From: Meghimatium bilineatum
Lineage: Eukaryota > Mollusca > Gastropoda > Stylommatophora > Philomycidae
Length of the DNA stretch: 64,000 bases
NCBI GenBank assembly: GCA_034231615.1
Contig: CM067310.1
Location: forward strand, 7,300,010 to 7,364,009
Reading direction: 5' to 3'
Both the position numbers and the translations under genes were made by a program. Positions within the stretch are counted from its first letter, which is position 1, and every line of letters starts with the position of its first letter. Shown piece by piece: positions 1-12,100 of this stretch. The notes below the pieces were generated by a model. That model made no database searches. It saw only the letters and a program-made list of their open reading frames with translations, and was not told where the DNA came from.

Positions 1-33
1 TAAGAAGATACAAGTGGGTCTCGTTCGCGAACA

Positions 34-434
34 GTGGGCAAGGCGAGGCTGAAAGTGGTTACATTTATTTTCGTCCTGGTGCATGTGGGTGTTCGAGGTA
101 ATGAAAGAGCAGATCAACTGGCTTCATGCGCAATTGTGGCACAGGGCAATGATGTAATGGATCGATCTGACGTTTTTAACTCCTTAAGAGATATAGCATG
201 CAAGAGTGAGACTAATGTGGATGAGGATTCCTTTTCAATGGCTAGGATTAAAGATCAGGGTTGAAATGCGGTGTTGCTTGAAGTGAACATTTTGAAGGGC
301 GCAGAAGAATGATGGTCAACCAGCATAAGACCGGTACTGTCAGCAGAAGTGTAATGACGGATACACTCGTGGAGAGATCGGAGCAACTATGGATGTGTCC
401 AGTTTGCAGCGATGATGATTCGACGAATAACTAA
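34..434 (+). pseudogene. LINE-T fragment: RNase H C-terminus plus CPVC tail
   Basis: The frame opening at 34 contains HVGVRGNERADQLA, the last catalytic block of the RNase H domain of non-LTR retrotransposons; the usual PGH has become LVH. A stop at 262-264 breaks the frame. The same protein resumes in another frame with QHKTGTVSRS and ends in LWMCPVCSDDDSTNN at 434. The order RNase H, TGTVSR, CPVC is shared with the copies at 24.8 and 52.5 kb, which defines the family. Neither the upstream reverse transcriptase nor a promoter is visible. It is a dead 3' fragment, probably cut at its 5' end by the window edge or by 5' truncation. Confidence 0.75.
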
Positions 435-885
435 CTAACTTACATATATCTACATAAACGCAATATATCACAGCTACATTAGCAATAGCAAGAATATTAG
501 CATTAGTACAGCAGAAGTCATGCCAATAAGTTAAATATCATCAGAAAAATATACCCAGATGATGATGATGTTGATGATAAAATAATCCCTTGAACTGTGA
601 GGAGGTAACTGAACAGCCAATATCATTTCTGACACAAAAACAAACCATAGTTCCTCCTCAGTTGAGACACAACTGAACTGTAAGCCCAACACGGCGCATT
701 TCATGTTCCCGATATATCCTGCTGGTCTGTAGTTTGAAAACGAACGAAAAAGAAGAAAATTTTGGGCACGATGTACATTTTATCGATAAATCACTTACAA
801 TTTCTACGGAAAGCGCGAGTGAACATTTTTTCAATTTCACGATTTTTGATAGAACTAGATGAAATAAGAAATGAAGATTTAGGAA
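435..885. other. No gene seen; AT-rich flank
   Basis: A run of CTAACTAACT-type sequence directly follows the LINE-T stop, and a short GATGATGATG tract lies near 558. I see no coding signal or recognised repeat in the rest. Confidence 0.5.
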
Positions 886-1331
886 AATAGTTGATTTAAT
901 GTCATGTATTGAACATATCGAAAATAGTTGGTTTAATGTCATGTATTGAATATATCGAAAATAGTTGGTTTAATGTCATGTATTGAACATATCGAAAATA
1001 GTTGGTTTAATGTCATGTATTGAACATATCGAAAATAGTTGGTTTAATGTCATGTATTGAACATATCGAAAATAGTTGGTTTAATGTCATGTATTGAACA
1101 TATCGAAAATAGTTGGTTTAATGTCATGTACTGAACATATCGAAAATAGTTGGTTTAATGTCATCTATTGAACATATCGAAAATAGTTGGTTTAATGTCA
1201 TGTATTGAACATATCGAAAATAGTTGGTTTAATGTCATGTATTGAACATATCGAAAATAGTTGGTTTAATGTCATGTATTGAACATATCGAAAATAGTTG
1301 GTTTAATGTCATGTATTGAACATATCGAAAA
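886..1331. repeat. 37-bp minisatellite, about 12 copies
   Basis: The unit starts AATAGTTGGTTTAATGTCAT and ends in a run around GAACATATCGAA. About 12 copies follow head to tail with very few substitutions, for example a single TGTACTG for TGTATTG near 1126. The uniformity indicates recent expansion or homogenisation. Confidence 0.95.
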
Positions 1332-1439
1332 AAAGCAAGTGAAATGGTTGGGTCACCTTATCACCTTGTGAGTTGACGTTTCAATCACCGAGTGCTACTG
1401 CCACTGCTTATATACCTATTTTAATGGGTGGTGTTGTAG

Positions 1440-1560
1440 TGGAAGTAAATAAATGATTTCTCAAGCATCTTCACGCCACTGTAGGCAACAAAACCATATC
1501 CAAACTTATTTATTTCTCTATTGACTGAGCCACCTGTGTTTATGATTGTGTGTTACGGTT
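1440..1560. repeat. Dispersed repeat shared with 53.4 kb
   Basis: The stretch reading GTAGGCAACAAAACC, then TTATTTCTCT and GACTGAGCCA, matches 53380-53480 in the same order with scattered differences. The family is not identified. Confidence 0.5.
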
Positions 1561-1734
1561 TTGAGTACAAATAATCACGTACATGCAAAATTTCTGTAAG
1601 ATGTCAAAGCATTGGTCACGCTCCAGTGCATGTATTGAGAAATAAAAACACATTTAATTGTCATATCCAAGTGGGCGTCCGTGGCTATGTTCGTAGCGTG
1701 ACAAAACAGCGGCAAAATGTCAAGTATGCGTGAC

Positions 1735-2015
1735 AATGGTTAGCTTTGAGCTTGGTGACTGTAAGTACGAGAACCAATTATCGTACGGCTGGCTTACACT
1801 GCTAGCGATATGGTACAGACGTTCACAGTTCAGTAGAAGTGGTTAGAAACACTGAAAGCATTAGTTATCAACGCTGAAGTTGGTTGTGCCGGGCAATTGA
1901 CGCAAATAAAACGGTGACACAAAGTATTTTCGTTCTCTGGACTATATCCTACTGGAAATCTAGTAGTGCAGTTGTCCTGCTATAAGAGACACCGGATGGG
2001 AGTTTGAGAACGAGC
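1735..2015 (+). repeat. SINE-B, long copy
   Basis: This copy keeps both the 5' half (GTTAGCTTTGAGC, then AGCGATATGGT) and the 3' half (GACGCAAATAAAACGG, TCTGGACTATATCC, GAGTTTGAGAACGAGCG). The same two halves recur in the same order at 45725-45970, so this is the fuller form; most other SINE-B copies hold only the 3' half. I see no clear pol III boxes, so SINE-like is the safest label. Confidence 0.65.
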
Positions 2016-2400
2016 GAAAATCATATACAAACCTTTCTTGCTTAACCTGATCTCTAAGAGACCCGTGTATAACGAATACATTATGTAAATAATGTGTACG
2101 GAGCCGTGAGGATACAACTCGGTCACGAATAGTCAAATTATTTATTCGTGTTTTTGTTTGCAACAGACAATTTCACGTTATGTAGTGTCCATGGAAATAT
2201 CTGAACCTCTAAAAATCTTGATGTTAGTTAGTTAGCTTTGTGCAGTTCACTTGGATATAGACATTTAACCATAATACATGATGTTCTGTCTCCAGTTTTT
2301 CCTTGTTGTGTTTTGTCGCTCCACCTGCTCTAATTCTCTCCATTGTGTAATTTGTAGAGTTCTACTTTATTAGGGTTATTAATACCTAAACAAATTACAA
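2016..2400. other. No gene seen
   Basis: AT-rich sequence lies between SINE-B and a LINE fragment. No feature was recognised. Confidence 0.4.
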
Positions 2401-2404
2401 ACAA

Positions 2405-2868
2405 GTTAAAAATGAGAATTATAAAATGCTACATCTATTCTATATTAATGTATGGCTCAGAAACATGGACACTAAATAAACAATTAGAAGACACAGTTGA
2501 TGCCTTTGAGATGTGGGTATATAGAAGAATAGGGAGAACATTATGGAAAGAGAAGAAAACAAATAAAGAGGTGCTAAAGACACTTAATATGAAGAAAGAA
2601 CTACTAAGAGAAATAAAGATCAGGCAAATAAAATACTTTGGACACATTAAAAGACATGACACCTTATTGAAAACCTTACTTGAGGGTAAAGTCAAAGGGA
2701 AGCGAGCAAGAGGTAGGCAGAGATACAAGTGGAAGAATAACATCACACAATGGACAGGTTACAGTCTAGCAGAGTGCACATCCAAGACAAGAGACAGGGG
2801 ATATTGGAGATCCGTTGCAGCCAACCTTCGTTGCGGAGACGGAGACCGTACTTGATGATGATGATGAA
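2405..2868 (+). pseudogene. LINE-U fragment: reverse transcriptase C-terminal region
   Basis: A 147-residue frame (2412-2855) carries motifs typical of the C-terminal region of RTE/jockey-like LINE polymerases: LMYGSETWTL, then YFGHIKRHDTLLKTLLEGKV, then RGRQRYKWKNNI and WRSVAANLRC. The stop runs straight into TGATGATGATGATG, a simple-repeat tail that marks the LINE 3' end. The fragment at 56822-57030 on the other strand has the same protein and tail. There is no catalytic YADD box here, so the copy is 5'-truncated. The frame is intact, which suggests a fairly young insertion. Confidence 0.8.
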
Positions 2869-3490
2869 CTATCTAAATATGTTGGGATTAGTTGATGGCA
2901 AGATAACTCCGATACGTTGCAGTTTATAGAAATTATGAATTTCTGTGTTACCTCTCTTTGGTCAAATCGTTTAAATTAGTGTTTCCCAACCTGGTGTTTC
3001 CCAAATTTGATCGTTATGGGGCAATTCGAACAAGATGTAATGAGGTTTCATTCAGGGAATAACTTCTTCTTTTCTACTTTAAAAAATATGTTATGTTGGG
3101 TGGGGGTGGGGGGGGGGAGCTATAGCATCTACATGGTTAAATAAAAAGGTTCGGAATCATTGGTTTAAATGTTGAACTTGGATAGGTTCAACTCAAGCCC
3201 TTCACTAGAATATAGGTGCGGTGTGCTAATGTCCCGCATCTTGGCTGTTGCGACTAATCATTAGTCACTTTTAGTATATTTTGTACTGTCGGCTTATAAA
3301 CAGCAGAGGAAAGTCGGATCAGCCAAGATAAACGACACTGTGGTCAGCCTTTCGGTTTTGTGCAAGCTGTACATCCTCTTCCAGTGTCGTGTTTAGAAAT
3401 TCTTCGATATCCTGTAACCATCATAGTCATAGTCTGCCTCTTTTATTCTTCCAGTGAACTTTTCCCTCCATGTTTAATCTTTCTTCTTCT
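2869..3490. other. No gene seen; G-run at about 3100
   Basis: Unassigned sequence with a GGGTGGGGGTGGGGGGGGG tract near 3099-3117. No exon or repeat family was recognised. Confidence 0.4.
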
Positions 3491-3499
3491 TCATCGTTC

Positions 3500-4237
3500 T
3501 TCAGTCAGATATCAGGTTACAGCACCAATAGCTTCAGTCAGATATCAGGTTACATCACCAATAGCTTCAGTCAGATATCAGGTTACAGCACCAATAGCTT
3601 CAATGAATTGTGCGATTCGCTTCAGGTCATCCATGGAACCCCTCAAGTCTGGAAGCAGTGCCGTCTCAGTAGGCCATATTTTCTCCCTCTCTTCTTAGTA
3701 GAGTTGACAGGCATGAAGAATGTGTTCTGCAGTCTCTGGGCTCAGTCCACAGTTGCACAGGTCTGTCTCGCCAATCTTCAGTTTTCGGAACATGTGACTT
3801 TTCAGTCTGTTGTGACCAGTTCGTAGTCTGAAGATGATGGTTTGTTCCTTGCGTGGCATTTGATGGTAGGGGTCATTTGGTTCTGCAGTTGGGTGCATTT
3901 GCTTCCACTTTTTCTTATATTCTGCTAACATGGTCTTACTTTCATAGTACGTATTATCACTTTCTATTTGTTCCAGTGATCCCCCATTCCTTGCCAGGAG
4001 ATCAGCTTTTTCATTTCCAGGTATGCCATAGTGACCAGGGATCCGCTGCAGTACTGTTTCTTTGGTAGTACTGCTGAGGTGTAGTAGGCAGGCCATAAGT
4101 TCATTCATGCTTCTAAACCACTGTATTTTATATTTTATATATTGTATAAAATATTTTATATTTTTTATATTTCCAGAATGTATCAGCATGCGTTTTAGTA
4201 TCGTGGCACCCATTGTGGCACCCATTGTGGCACCCAT
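3500..4237 (-). pseudogene. LINE-R fragment: RNase H C-terminus with 33-bp 3' tandem tail
   Basis: Read on the minus strand, 4237 to 3695 encodes PGHYGIPGNEKADLLA (the last RNase H block), then [38 protein letters not shown], and the Cys/His segment [20 protein letters not shown]. After a frameshift near 3695 the conserved tail [19 protein letters not shown] continues. The 3' end (3500-3604) is three copies of a 33-bp unit containing GATATCAGGTTACAGCACC, followed by an AAGAAG-type tail. It is inactive, with no reverse transcriptase domain. The region 4100-4170 is extremely AT-rich. Confidence 0.8.
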
Positions 4238-4242
4238 TGTAA
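4203..4242. repeat. Three copies of a 12-bp GTGGCACCCATT repeat
   Basis: GTGGCACCCATT occurs three times head to tail beside the 5' end of the LINE-R fragment. Confidence 0.8.
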
Positions 4243-4314
4243 AGTACTTGTATTTCAGCTAGACATTCGCCTGTGAACTGATTTTGTTATTTTATACTAA
4301 TCTTATGTATGTGC

Positions 4315-4860
4315 CTTTAACAAACTCTCAAACATCTGGAGATGGAAGATCGTAAGTAAACACATCAAACTGCGACTATTCAATGCAAGTGTGATTCCAT
4401 CATTGACATATGGATGTAAAAGTTGGAAATTTACCGCAATAATGGATAAGAAGTTAGTTGCCTTCAAGAATGGATGCCTCAGAAAAATCACAAATACTAA
4501 TTGGAAAGACTTCAAATCAAACGATATACTAAGAGAGGAGACAAACAAGAATATGTGACGAACATCATCAGAAAACGCTGCTGGACATACATCGGCCACA
4601 TACTTGGAATGAAGGAAGACAGAATACCACGACAAGTCTTCATGTGGACACCAGGCGGGAAATGAAAACAGGGAAGACCAAAAACAACGATCTGAAGAAC
4701 ATTCATGAATGAATTAAAATCAACAGGCATAAATGCACAATACCTGCAATCCTTGGCAACTGACCGACAGACACGGTGAACTATGACATCTGCCCTATGT
4801 GCAAAACTTGGCAAAAGAGGAACTGTCTGACTATGCATGTGTCGAATATATCGCTGAGCA
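4315..4860 (+). pseudogene. LINE reverse transcriptase C-terminal remnant
   Basis: The + strand reads KHIKLRLFNASVIPSLTYGC, then KLVAFKNGCLRKITNTNWKD. This resembles the post-catalytic region of LINE polymerases, where a (L/V)TYGCE-type motif is followed by a basic W-containing stretch. Several frameshifts and stops follow (for example near 4558), and no continuous frame remains beyond that point. Confidence 0.65.
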
Positions 4861-5254
4861 GTGATTGGTCGAGTTATATTTTTTTTTAAATAAATTAAAA
4901 CGTGCATATTTTGTTTGCTGTAAATAAATAATGGTGGATACTGCTAGTTTTGGATAAGTGATGATTATGATAAAATCATCCTTTTAACTGTGATGGTAAG
5001 AAATACTCATTATTGATTAGCAACAGCATAACAATGTTATTAAAAAGAATTCAGAGACATAATTATTGTACTTTTAGTGTTGAAATTACACAAAATGCAC
5101 ACATTTACTTGAATTTTTAGTTTTAAACATAATTAATGGCTCTCACAGAATTACTTTTCAAAATATGTGGTGTCCATGGCTCTCTCAGACAAAAAGGTTC
5201 CCGACCCTGTGATAGAAGATACTCTAAACATGTAGGCCTACTCATTTACTTAAT
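4861..5254. other. No gene seen
   Basis: AT-rich sequence. A stretch near 4993-5065 (ATTGATTAGCAACAGCATAA and following) recurs almost unchanged at 12270-12335, so part of it is a dispersed repeat. Confidence 0.45.
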
Positions 5255-5460
5255 GAAAATGTGACTCGTTACTTTATGATCATGTGACTCGTTACTTTTT
5301 TTTAAAGACTCGTTACAAACCATTACTTTATGAGCAAGTGACTCGTTACTAACCGTTACTTTATGAGCATGTGACTCGTTACTAAGCGTTACTTTATCTT
5401 TATGAGCATGTGACTCGTTACTAACCGTTACTTTATAAGCATGTGACTCGTTGCGTTATA
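5255..5460. repeat. 33-35-bp minisatellite, about 6 degenerate copies
   Basis: The core GTGACTCGTTACTAACCGTT, followed by ACTTTATGAGCAT, is repeated with length variation. Confidence 0.8.
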
Positions 5461-5806
5461 TAACTGAAATAAATTGCTGTGGAAATGTGTTCCGCATGTT
5501 TACTTTAAAATTGTTTTTATGCTGGGACGCTATTAGTAGCAGGCGCAGAGAAAATGCCATTTCTTTGAATCAAGTTGTTACTGTTTTAAATGTTTTATTT
5601 CCCCACACATCAAATATATTTTGTTAACACGCTATAGTTGTGTTTCATTACGTTTGTATTTACACTGATATGTTAGACATTTAAATCCTGTGTTTGCTTT
5701 ACGCGCATATTCACAACGTTATCACCGTTTATGAACAGACCCGTGTGTGTAATTTAAATATTATTTTCAGAAGAAAGTTGCATGATGTAAACAACAGATA
5801 TTAGGT

Positions 5807-5814
5807 TATAAATA
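5807..5814 (+). promoter_or_regulatory. Possible TATA box upstream of HNF4 exon 1
   Basis: TATAAATA lies 40 bp before the first in-frame ATG at 5854. If used, the 5' UTR would be very short. A possible splice acceptor (TTATTTTCAG, ending at 5770) lies just upstream, so an untranslated exon further 5' is an equally good explanation. Confidence 0.2.
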
Positions 5815-5853
5815 AATAGTAAAAGCGGTCCTTGGGCGTATAGAATTAAGACA

Positions 5854-6172
5854 ATGCCTCTTTTCGATTCAATTGTTTTGACTGAGGTCAGTGACATTGG
5901 TGACCTTGACCTGGCAGGGGGAATGAACTCTCTTTTCGAAGACGGTATTTCTGTTTTGCATGGAACTGCTTTTGGGTCTCCGAAGAGGGAGATTGAGGAT
6001 ACACTGGATGAGTGCTTTGAGGATGATGATGATGGAATAATAGACAGAAGTGTTAAGGATCTTGTGGAAAATGGATTCGGTCTTGGCCTAGATCTTAGTC
6101 TTGGATTCTCAGAACGTATGAACGTGGGGATCACAGCTGACAAGAGTTGTTCTACTGTGGATTCTGACTACG
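5854..6172 (+). CDS. HNF4: HNF4 exon 1 (N-terminal A/B region)
   Basis: The start is the first ATG after an in-frame TAA at 5809-5811. It encodes 106 residues plus one base, beginning [20 protein letters not shown]. The sequence is acidic (ECFEDDDDG), as expected of an activation region, but not alignable by eye with vertebrate HNF4 N-termini. The donor CG|GTAAGT leaves phase 1; joined to exon 2 the split codon becomes GAA (Glu 107). An extra small exon or alternative first exons inside intron 1 cannot be excluded. Confidence 0.75.
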
Positions 6173-9100
6173 GTAAGTGTTCTGTCTGTGGCACACTTTG
6201 AGAATCGTAATATCTTCACAGTTGTAATCTTTTCCGCGGCTTCATTTCTCATGTACATCGTCATGTTTTCTATGCCTTTTGTACAAGTATCATTCATCTA
6301 TCATAGTGTACAAGTATCATTCATCTATCATATTGTACAAGTATCATTCATCTATCATATTGTACAAGTATCATTCATCTATCATAATATTGTACAAGTA
6401 TCATTCATCTATCATAGTGTACAAGTATCATTCATCTATCATAGTGTACAAGTATCATTCATCTATCATAGTGTACAAGTATCATTCATCTATCATATTG
6501 TACAAGTATCATTCATCTATCATATTGTACAAGTATCATTCATCTATCATAATATTGTACAAGTATCATTCATCTATTATAGTGTACAAGTATCATTCAT
6601 CTATCATAGTGTACAAGTATCATTCATATATCATATTGTACAAGTATCATTCATCTATCATATTGTACAAGTATCATTCATCTATCATATTGTACAAGTA
6701 TCATTCATCTATCATATTGTACAAGTATCATTCATCTATCATATTGTACAAGTATCATTCATCTATCATATTGTACAAGTATCATTCATCTATCATAGTG
6801 TACAAGTATCATTCATCTATCATAGTGTACAAGTATCATTCATCTATCATAGTGTACAAGTATCATTCATCTATCATATTGTACAAGTATCATTCATCTA
6901 TCATATTGTACAAGTATCATTCATCTATCATAATATTGTACAAGTATCATTCATCTATTATAGTGTACAAGTATCATTCATCTATCATAGTGTACAAGTA
7001 TCATTCATATATCATATTGTACAAGTATCATTCATCTATCATATTGTACAAGTATCATTCATCTATCATATTGTACAAGTATCATTCATCTATCATATTG
7101 TACAAGTATCATTCATCTATCATATTGTACAAGTATCATTCATCTATCATATTGTACAAGTATCATTCATCTATCATAGTGTACAAGTATCATTCATCTA
7201 TCATATTGTACAAGTATCATTCATCTATCATATTGTACAAGTATCATTCATCTATCATAGTGTACAAGTATCATTCATATATCATAATATTGTACAAGTA
7301 TCATTCATCTATCATAGTGTACAAGTATCATTCATCTATCATAGTGTACAAGTATCATTCATCTATCATAGTGTACAAGTATCATTCATCTATCATAGTG
7401 TACAAGTATCATTCATCTATCATATTGTACAAGTATCATTCATCTATCATAGTGTACAAGTATCATTCATCTATTATAGTGTACAAGTATCATTCATCTA
7501 TCATAATATTGTACAAGTATCATAATATCAGGTTTTTTTCCAATTGAAAATTATCTGTTGCAATATAATTTCGTCATAATTCTCACCTGTTAAAATATAA
7601 TTTCTTCCTAGTTCTCGCCAGTTACAATATAATTTCTCTCTAATCCTCACCTGTTGCAATATAATTTCTCCCAAATTCTCACATGTTAAAATATAATTTC
7701 TCCCTAATTCTCACATGTTAAAATATAATTTCTCCCTAATTCTCACCTATTATGATATAGCTTATCCCTATTTCTCATCTGTCTGTTACAATATAATTTA
7801 TCCCTATTTTCGGATCTATTTGCTATAATTTTAACAAATTTCCACAATTCTCACCTGTTACAATCCCTAATTCTCACCTGTTACAATACAATTTTCCTCT
7901 CATTCTCACCTGTTACAATACAATTTTCCTCTAATTCTCACCTGTTACAATACAATTTTCCTCTCATTCTCACCTGTTACAATACAATTTTCCTCTAATT
8001 CTCACCTGTTACAATACAATTTTCCTCTAATTCTCACCTGTTACAATACAATTTTCCTCTAATTCTCACCTGTTACAATACAATTTTCCTCTAATTCTCA
8101 CCTGTTACAATACAATTTTCCTCTAATTCTCACCTGTTACAATACAATTTTCCTCTAATTCTCACCTGTTACAATACAATTTTCCTCTAATTCTCACCTG
8201 TTACAATACAATTTTCCTCTAATTCTCACCTGTTACAATACAATTTTCCTCTAATTCTCACCTGTTACAATACAATTTTCCTCTAATTCTCACCTGTTAC
8301 AATGCAATTTTCCTCTAATTCTCACCTGTCTTACAGTATACTATCTCTCTAACTCTCATCAGTCTTATATTATATAATTTCTCCCTGGTTTTCACCTGTT
8401 ATAACATAACTGCTCCTTATTTCCCACCTGTCTTCTGTAATATATTTTCTCTCTAGTGTATACATGTCTTCTATAATATAATATCTCCCTAGTTCTCACC
8501 TGTCTTCTATAATATAATCTTTCTCTAGTTCTCACCTGTCTTCTATAATATAATCTCTCCCTAGTTCTCACCTGTCTTCTATAATATAATCTCTCCCTAG
8601 TTCTCACATGTCTTCTATAATATAATCTCTCCCTAGTTCTCACCTGTCTTCTATAATATAATCTCTCCCTAGTTCTCACCTGTCTTCTATAATATAATCT
8701 CTCCCTAGTTCTCACCTGTCTTCTATAATATAATCTCTCCCTAGTTCTCACCTGTCTTCTATAATATAATCTTTCTCTAGTTCTCACCTGTCTTCTATAA
8801 TATAATCTTTCTCTAGTTCTCACCTGTCTTCTATAATATAATCTCTCCCTAGTTCTCACCTGTCTTCTATAATATAATCTCTCCCTAGTTCTCACCTGTC
8901 TTCTATAATATAATCTCTCCCTAGTTCTCACCTGTCTTCTATAATATAATCTCTCCCTAGTTCTCACCTGTCTTCTATAATATAATCTCTCCCTAGTTCT
9001 CACCTGTCTTCTATAATATAATCTCTCCCTAGTTCTCACCTGTCTTCTATAATATAATCTCTCCCTAGTTCTCACCTGTCTTCTATAATATAATCTCTCC

Positions 9101-12100
9101 CTAGTTCTCACCTGTCTTCTATAATATAATCTCTCCCTAGTTCTCACCTGTCTTCTATAATATAATCTCTCCCTAGTTCTCACCTGTCTTCTATAATATA
9201 ATCTCTCCCTAGTTCTCACCTGTCTTCTATAATATAATCTATCCCTAGTTCTCACCTGTCTTCTATAATATAATCTCTCCCTAGTTCTCACCTGTCTTCT
9301 ATAATATAATCTTTCTCTAGTTCTCACCTGTCTTCTATAATATAATCTTTCTCTAGTTCTCACCTGTCTTCTATAATATAATCTCTCCCTAGTTCTCACC
9401 TGTCTTCTATAATATAATCTCTCCCTAGTTCTCACCTGTCTTCTATAATATAATCTCTCTCTAGTTCTCACCTGTCTTCTATAATATAATCTCTCCCTAG
9501 TTCTCACCTGTCTTCTATAATATAATCTCTCCCTAGTTCTCACCTGTCTTCTATAATATAATCTCTCCCTAGTTCTCACCTGTCTTCTATAATATAATCT
9601 CTCCCTAGTTCTCACCTGTCTTCTATAATATAATCTCTCCCTAGTTCTCACCTGTCTTCTATAATATAATCTCTCCCTAGTTCTCACCTGTCTTCTATAA
9701 TATAATCTCTCCCTAGTTCTCACCTGTCTTCTATAATATAATCTCTCCCTAGTTCTCACCTGTCTTCTATAATATAATCTCTCCCTAGTTCTCACCTGTC
9801 TTCTATAATATAATCTCTCCCTAGTTCTCACCTGTCTTCTATAATATAATCTTTCTCTAGTTCTCACCTGTCTTCTATAATATAATCTTTCTCTAGTTCT
9901 CACCTGTCTTCTATAATATAATCTCTCCCTAGTTCTCACCTGTCTTCTATAATATAATCTCTCCCTAGTTCTCACCTGTCTTCTATAATATAATCTCTCT
10001 CTAGTTTTCACCTGTCTTCTATAATATAATCTCTCTCTAGTTTTCACCTGTCTTCTATAATATAATCTCTCCCTAGTTCTCACCTGTCTTCTATAATATA
10101 ATCTTTCTCTAGTTCTCACCTGTCTTCTATAATATAATCTTTCTCTAGTTCTCACCTGTCTTCTATAATATAATCTCTCCCTAGTTCTCACCTGTCTTCT
10201 ATAATATAATCTCTCCCTAGTTCTCACCTGTCTTCTATAATATAATCTTTCTCTAGTTCTCACCTGTCTTCTATAATATAATCTCTCCCTAGTTCTCACC
10301 TGTCTTCTATAATATAATCTCTCCCTAGTTCTCACCTGTCTTCTATAATATAATCTCTCCCTAGTTCTCACCTGTCTTCTATAATATAATCTCTCCCTAG
10401 TTCTCACCTGTCTTCTATAATATAATCTCTCCCTAGTTCTCACCTGTCTTCTATAATATAATCTCTCCCTAGTTCTCACCTGTCTTCTATAATATAATCT
10501 CTCCCTAGTTTTCACCTGTCTTCTATAATATAATCTCTCTCTAGTTTTCACCTGTCTTCTATAATATAATCTCTCTCTAGTTTTCACCTGTCTTCTATAA
10601 TATAATCTCTCTCTAGTTTTCACCTGTCTTCTATAATATAATCTCTCTCTAGTTTTCACCTGTCTTCTATAATATAATCTCTCTCTAGTTTTCACCTGTC
10701 TTCTATAATATAATCTCTCTCTAGTTCTCACCTGTCTTCTATAATATAATCTCTCCCTAGTTCTCACCTGTCTTCTATAATATAATCTCTCCCTAGTTTT
10801 CACCTGTCTTCTATAATATAATCTCTCCCTAGTTCTCACCTGTCTTCTATAATATAATGTATCTGTAGTTCACAACTGTTTATAATATTATTATGTTTTC
10901 CAAATTCTCACCTTTATATTATATTATATAATTTCTTCCAAATTCTCACCTTCCTCTAAAAAGCAGAACGAAAGTTTTTTTTCATAGAAATATGGAATAT
11001 AAAATTTCTTACTATGAAACAATGGAAAAAAAAGTGTTACCTTCCTCCCCCTCTAGCGATTTACTACTTTACTACCCCCCCCCCCCCCCCATAATAAATA
11101 AACCCCTTTTCATAATCACGAGGTAAGCAATTTTTTTTCAAATATCCCATAGCAACTCCATGACCATCTACATTACAAGGCCTATCGGCTGATGTGAAAC
11201 AAACCTTTAAAATGACTGGTTGGGCTATTTCCTTGATTTTCATCCGCTGTCACACAAAGTATAGTCATATTGACCAATAAACAAATGACCACTTATGATC
11301 AGAAACGCACGCTTCAACCACGAATATGAGTCCAATTTGGTTATATCAGAGCGTATGACAAATATTGGAGATGGCGGTTCTAGTTATTTTGCCTCCTCGA
11401 CCTCCGAGTTCAATATTTCGTCATGCAATGTTAAAATAAATCCCGAATTTGGTTATATCAGGAGGGGTTATTTGTATTGAAAAATTGTTCCTGTTTAGGG
11501 AGTGGTAGGGAGGTTTGGAATGGCTAATGTAATAAAGGCCGCATGTCCTTGCTGTCGCCACGTCATGTTCAGGGTGAGTTTTTGTCTCACACGGGTCTAA
11601 AATCACAGCTCTATCTGCCTGGCTATGCGACACACTTATGTAATGTAATCGTTTAATTCTAGCCAAAACGGATACATACATGGAGCCAAAATGTAGCCAA
11701 AACGGATACATACATGGAGCCAAAATGTAGCCAAAACGTATACATAGATACTGCCAAAATGTATCCTTCTTCTTCATCGTTCATTCTCAAACTCCCACAG
11801 GATCTCCCGCAGGACCGTTTTCCTATTAGATTTCCGGATGGATATAGTCTGGAAATGCGTTGTGTCGACGTTTTATTTGTGCAAATGGCCCGACACATCC
11901 GTCTTCGGCAGAAAAATGTATCCAAATGTATCCAAACCATATACATACATACAGCCAACATGTATCCAATACATACTTCAGACCAGAGACGTCTACTACA
12001 CGTGAATACTCATAATCAAAAGGGCAGAAGAATTAAGCATTTCATGCCTGGATGTCAAAAGCTAAAAAGACAATAGGAGCGGTTAACAGTCTCGACCTTG

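Noticed and set aside
3470..3826. Overlapping + strand frames at LINE-R loci (also at 16949 and 48764)
   Set aside because: They are antisense shadows of the minus-strand LINE-R coding region and its 33-bp tail.
6188..7525. 445-codon and 422-codon open frames of 9-residue repeats (VQVSFIYHS and KYHSSIIVY)
   Set aside because: They arise because the 27-bp satellite unit is a multiple of three. Two frames are open at once, there is no coding context, and they lie directly after the HNF4 exon 1 donor.
6281..10900. CRISPR-like array of regularly spaced repeats
   Set aside because: Units are contiguous with no unique spacers, and the surrounding gene structure is eukaryotic.
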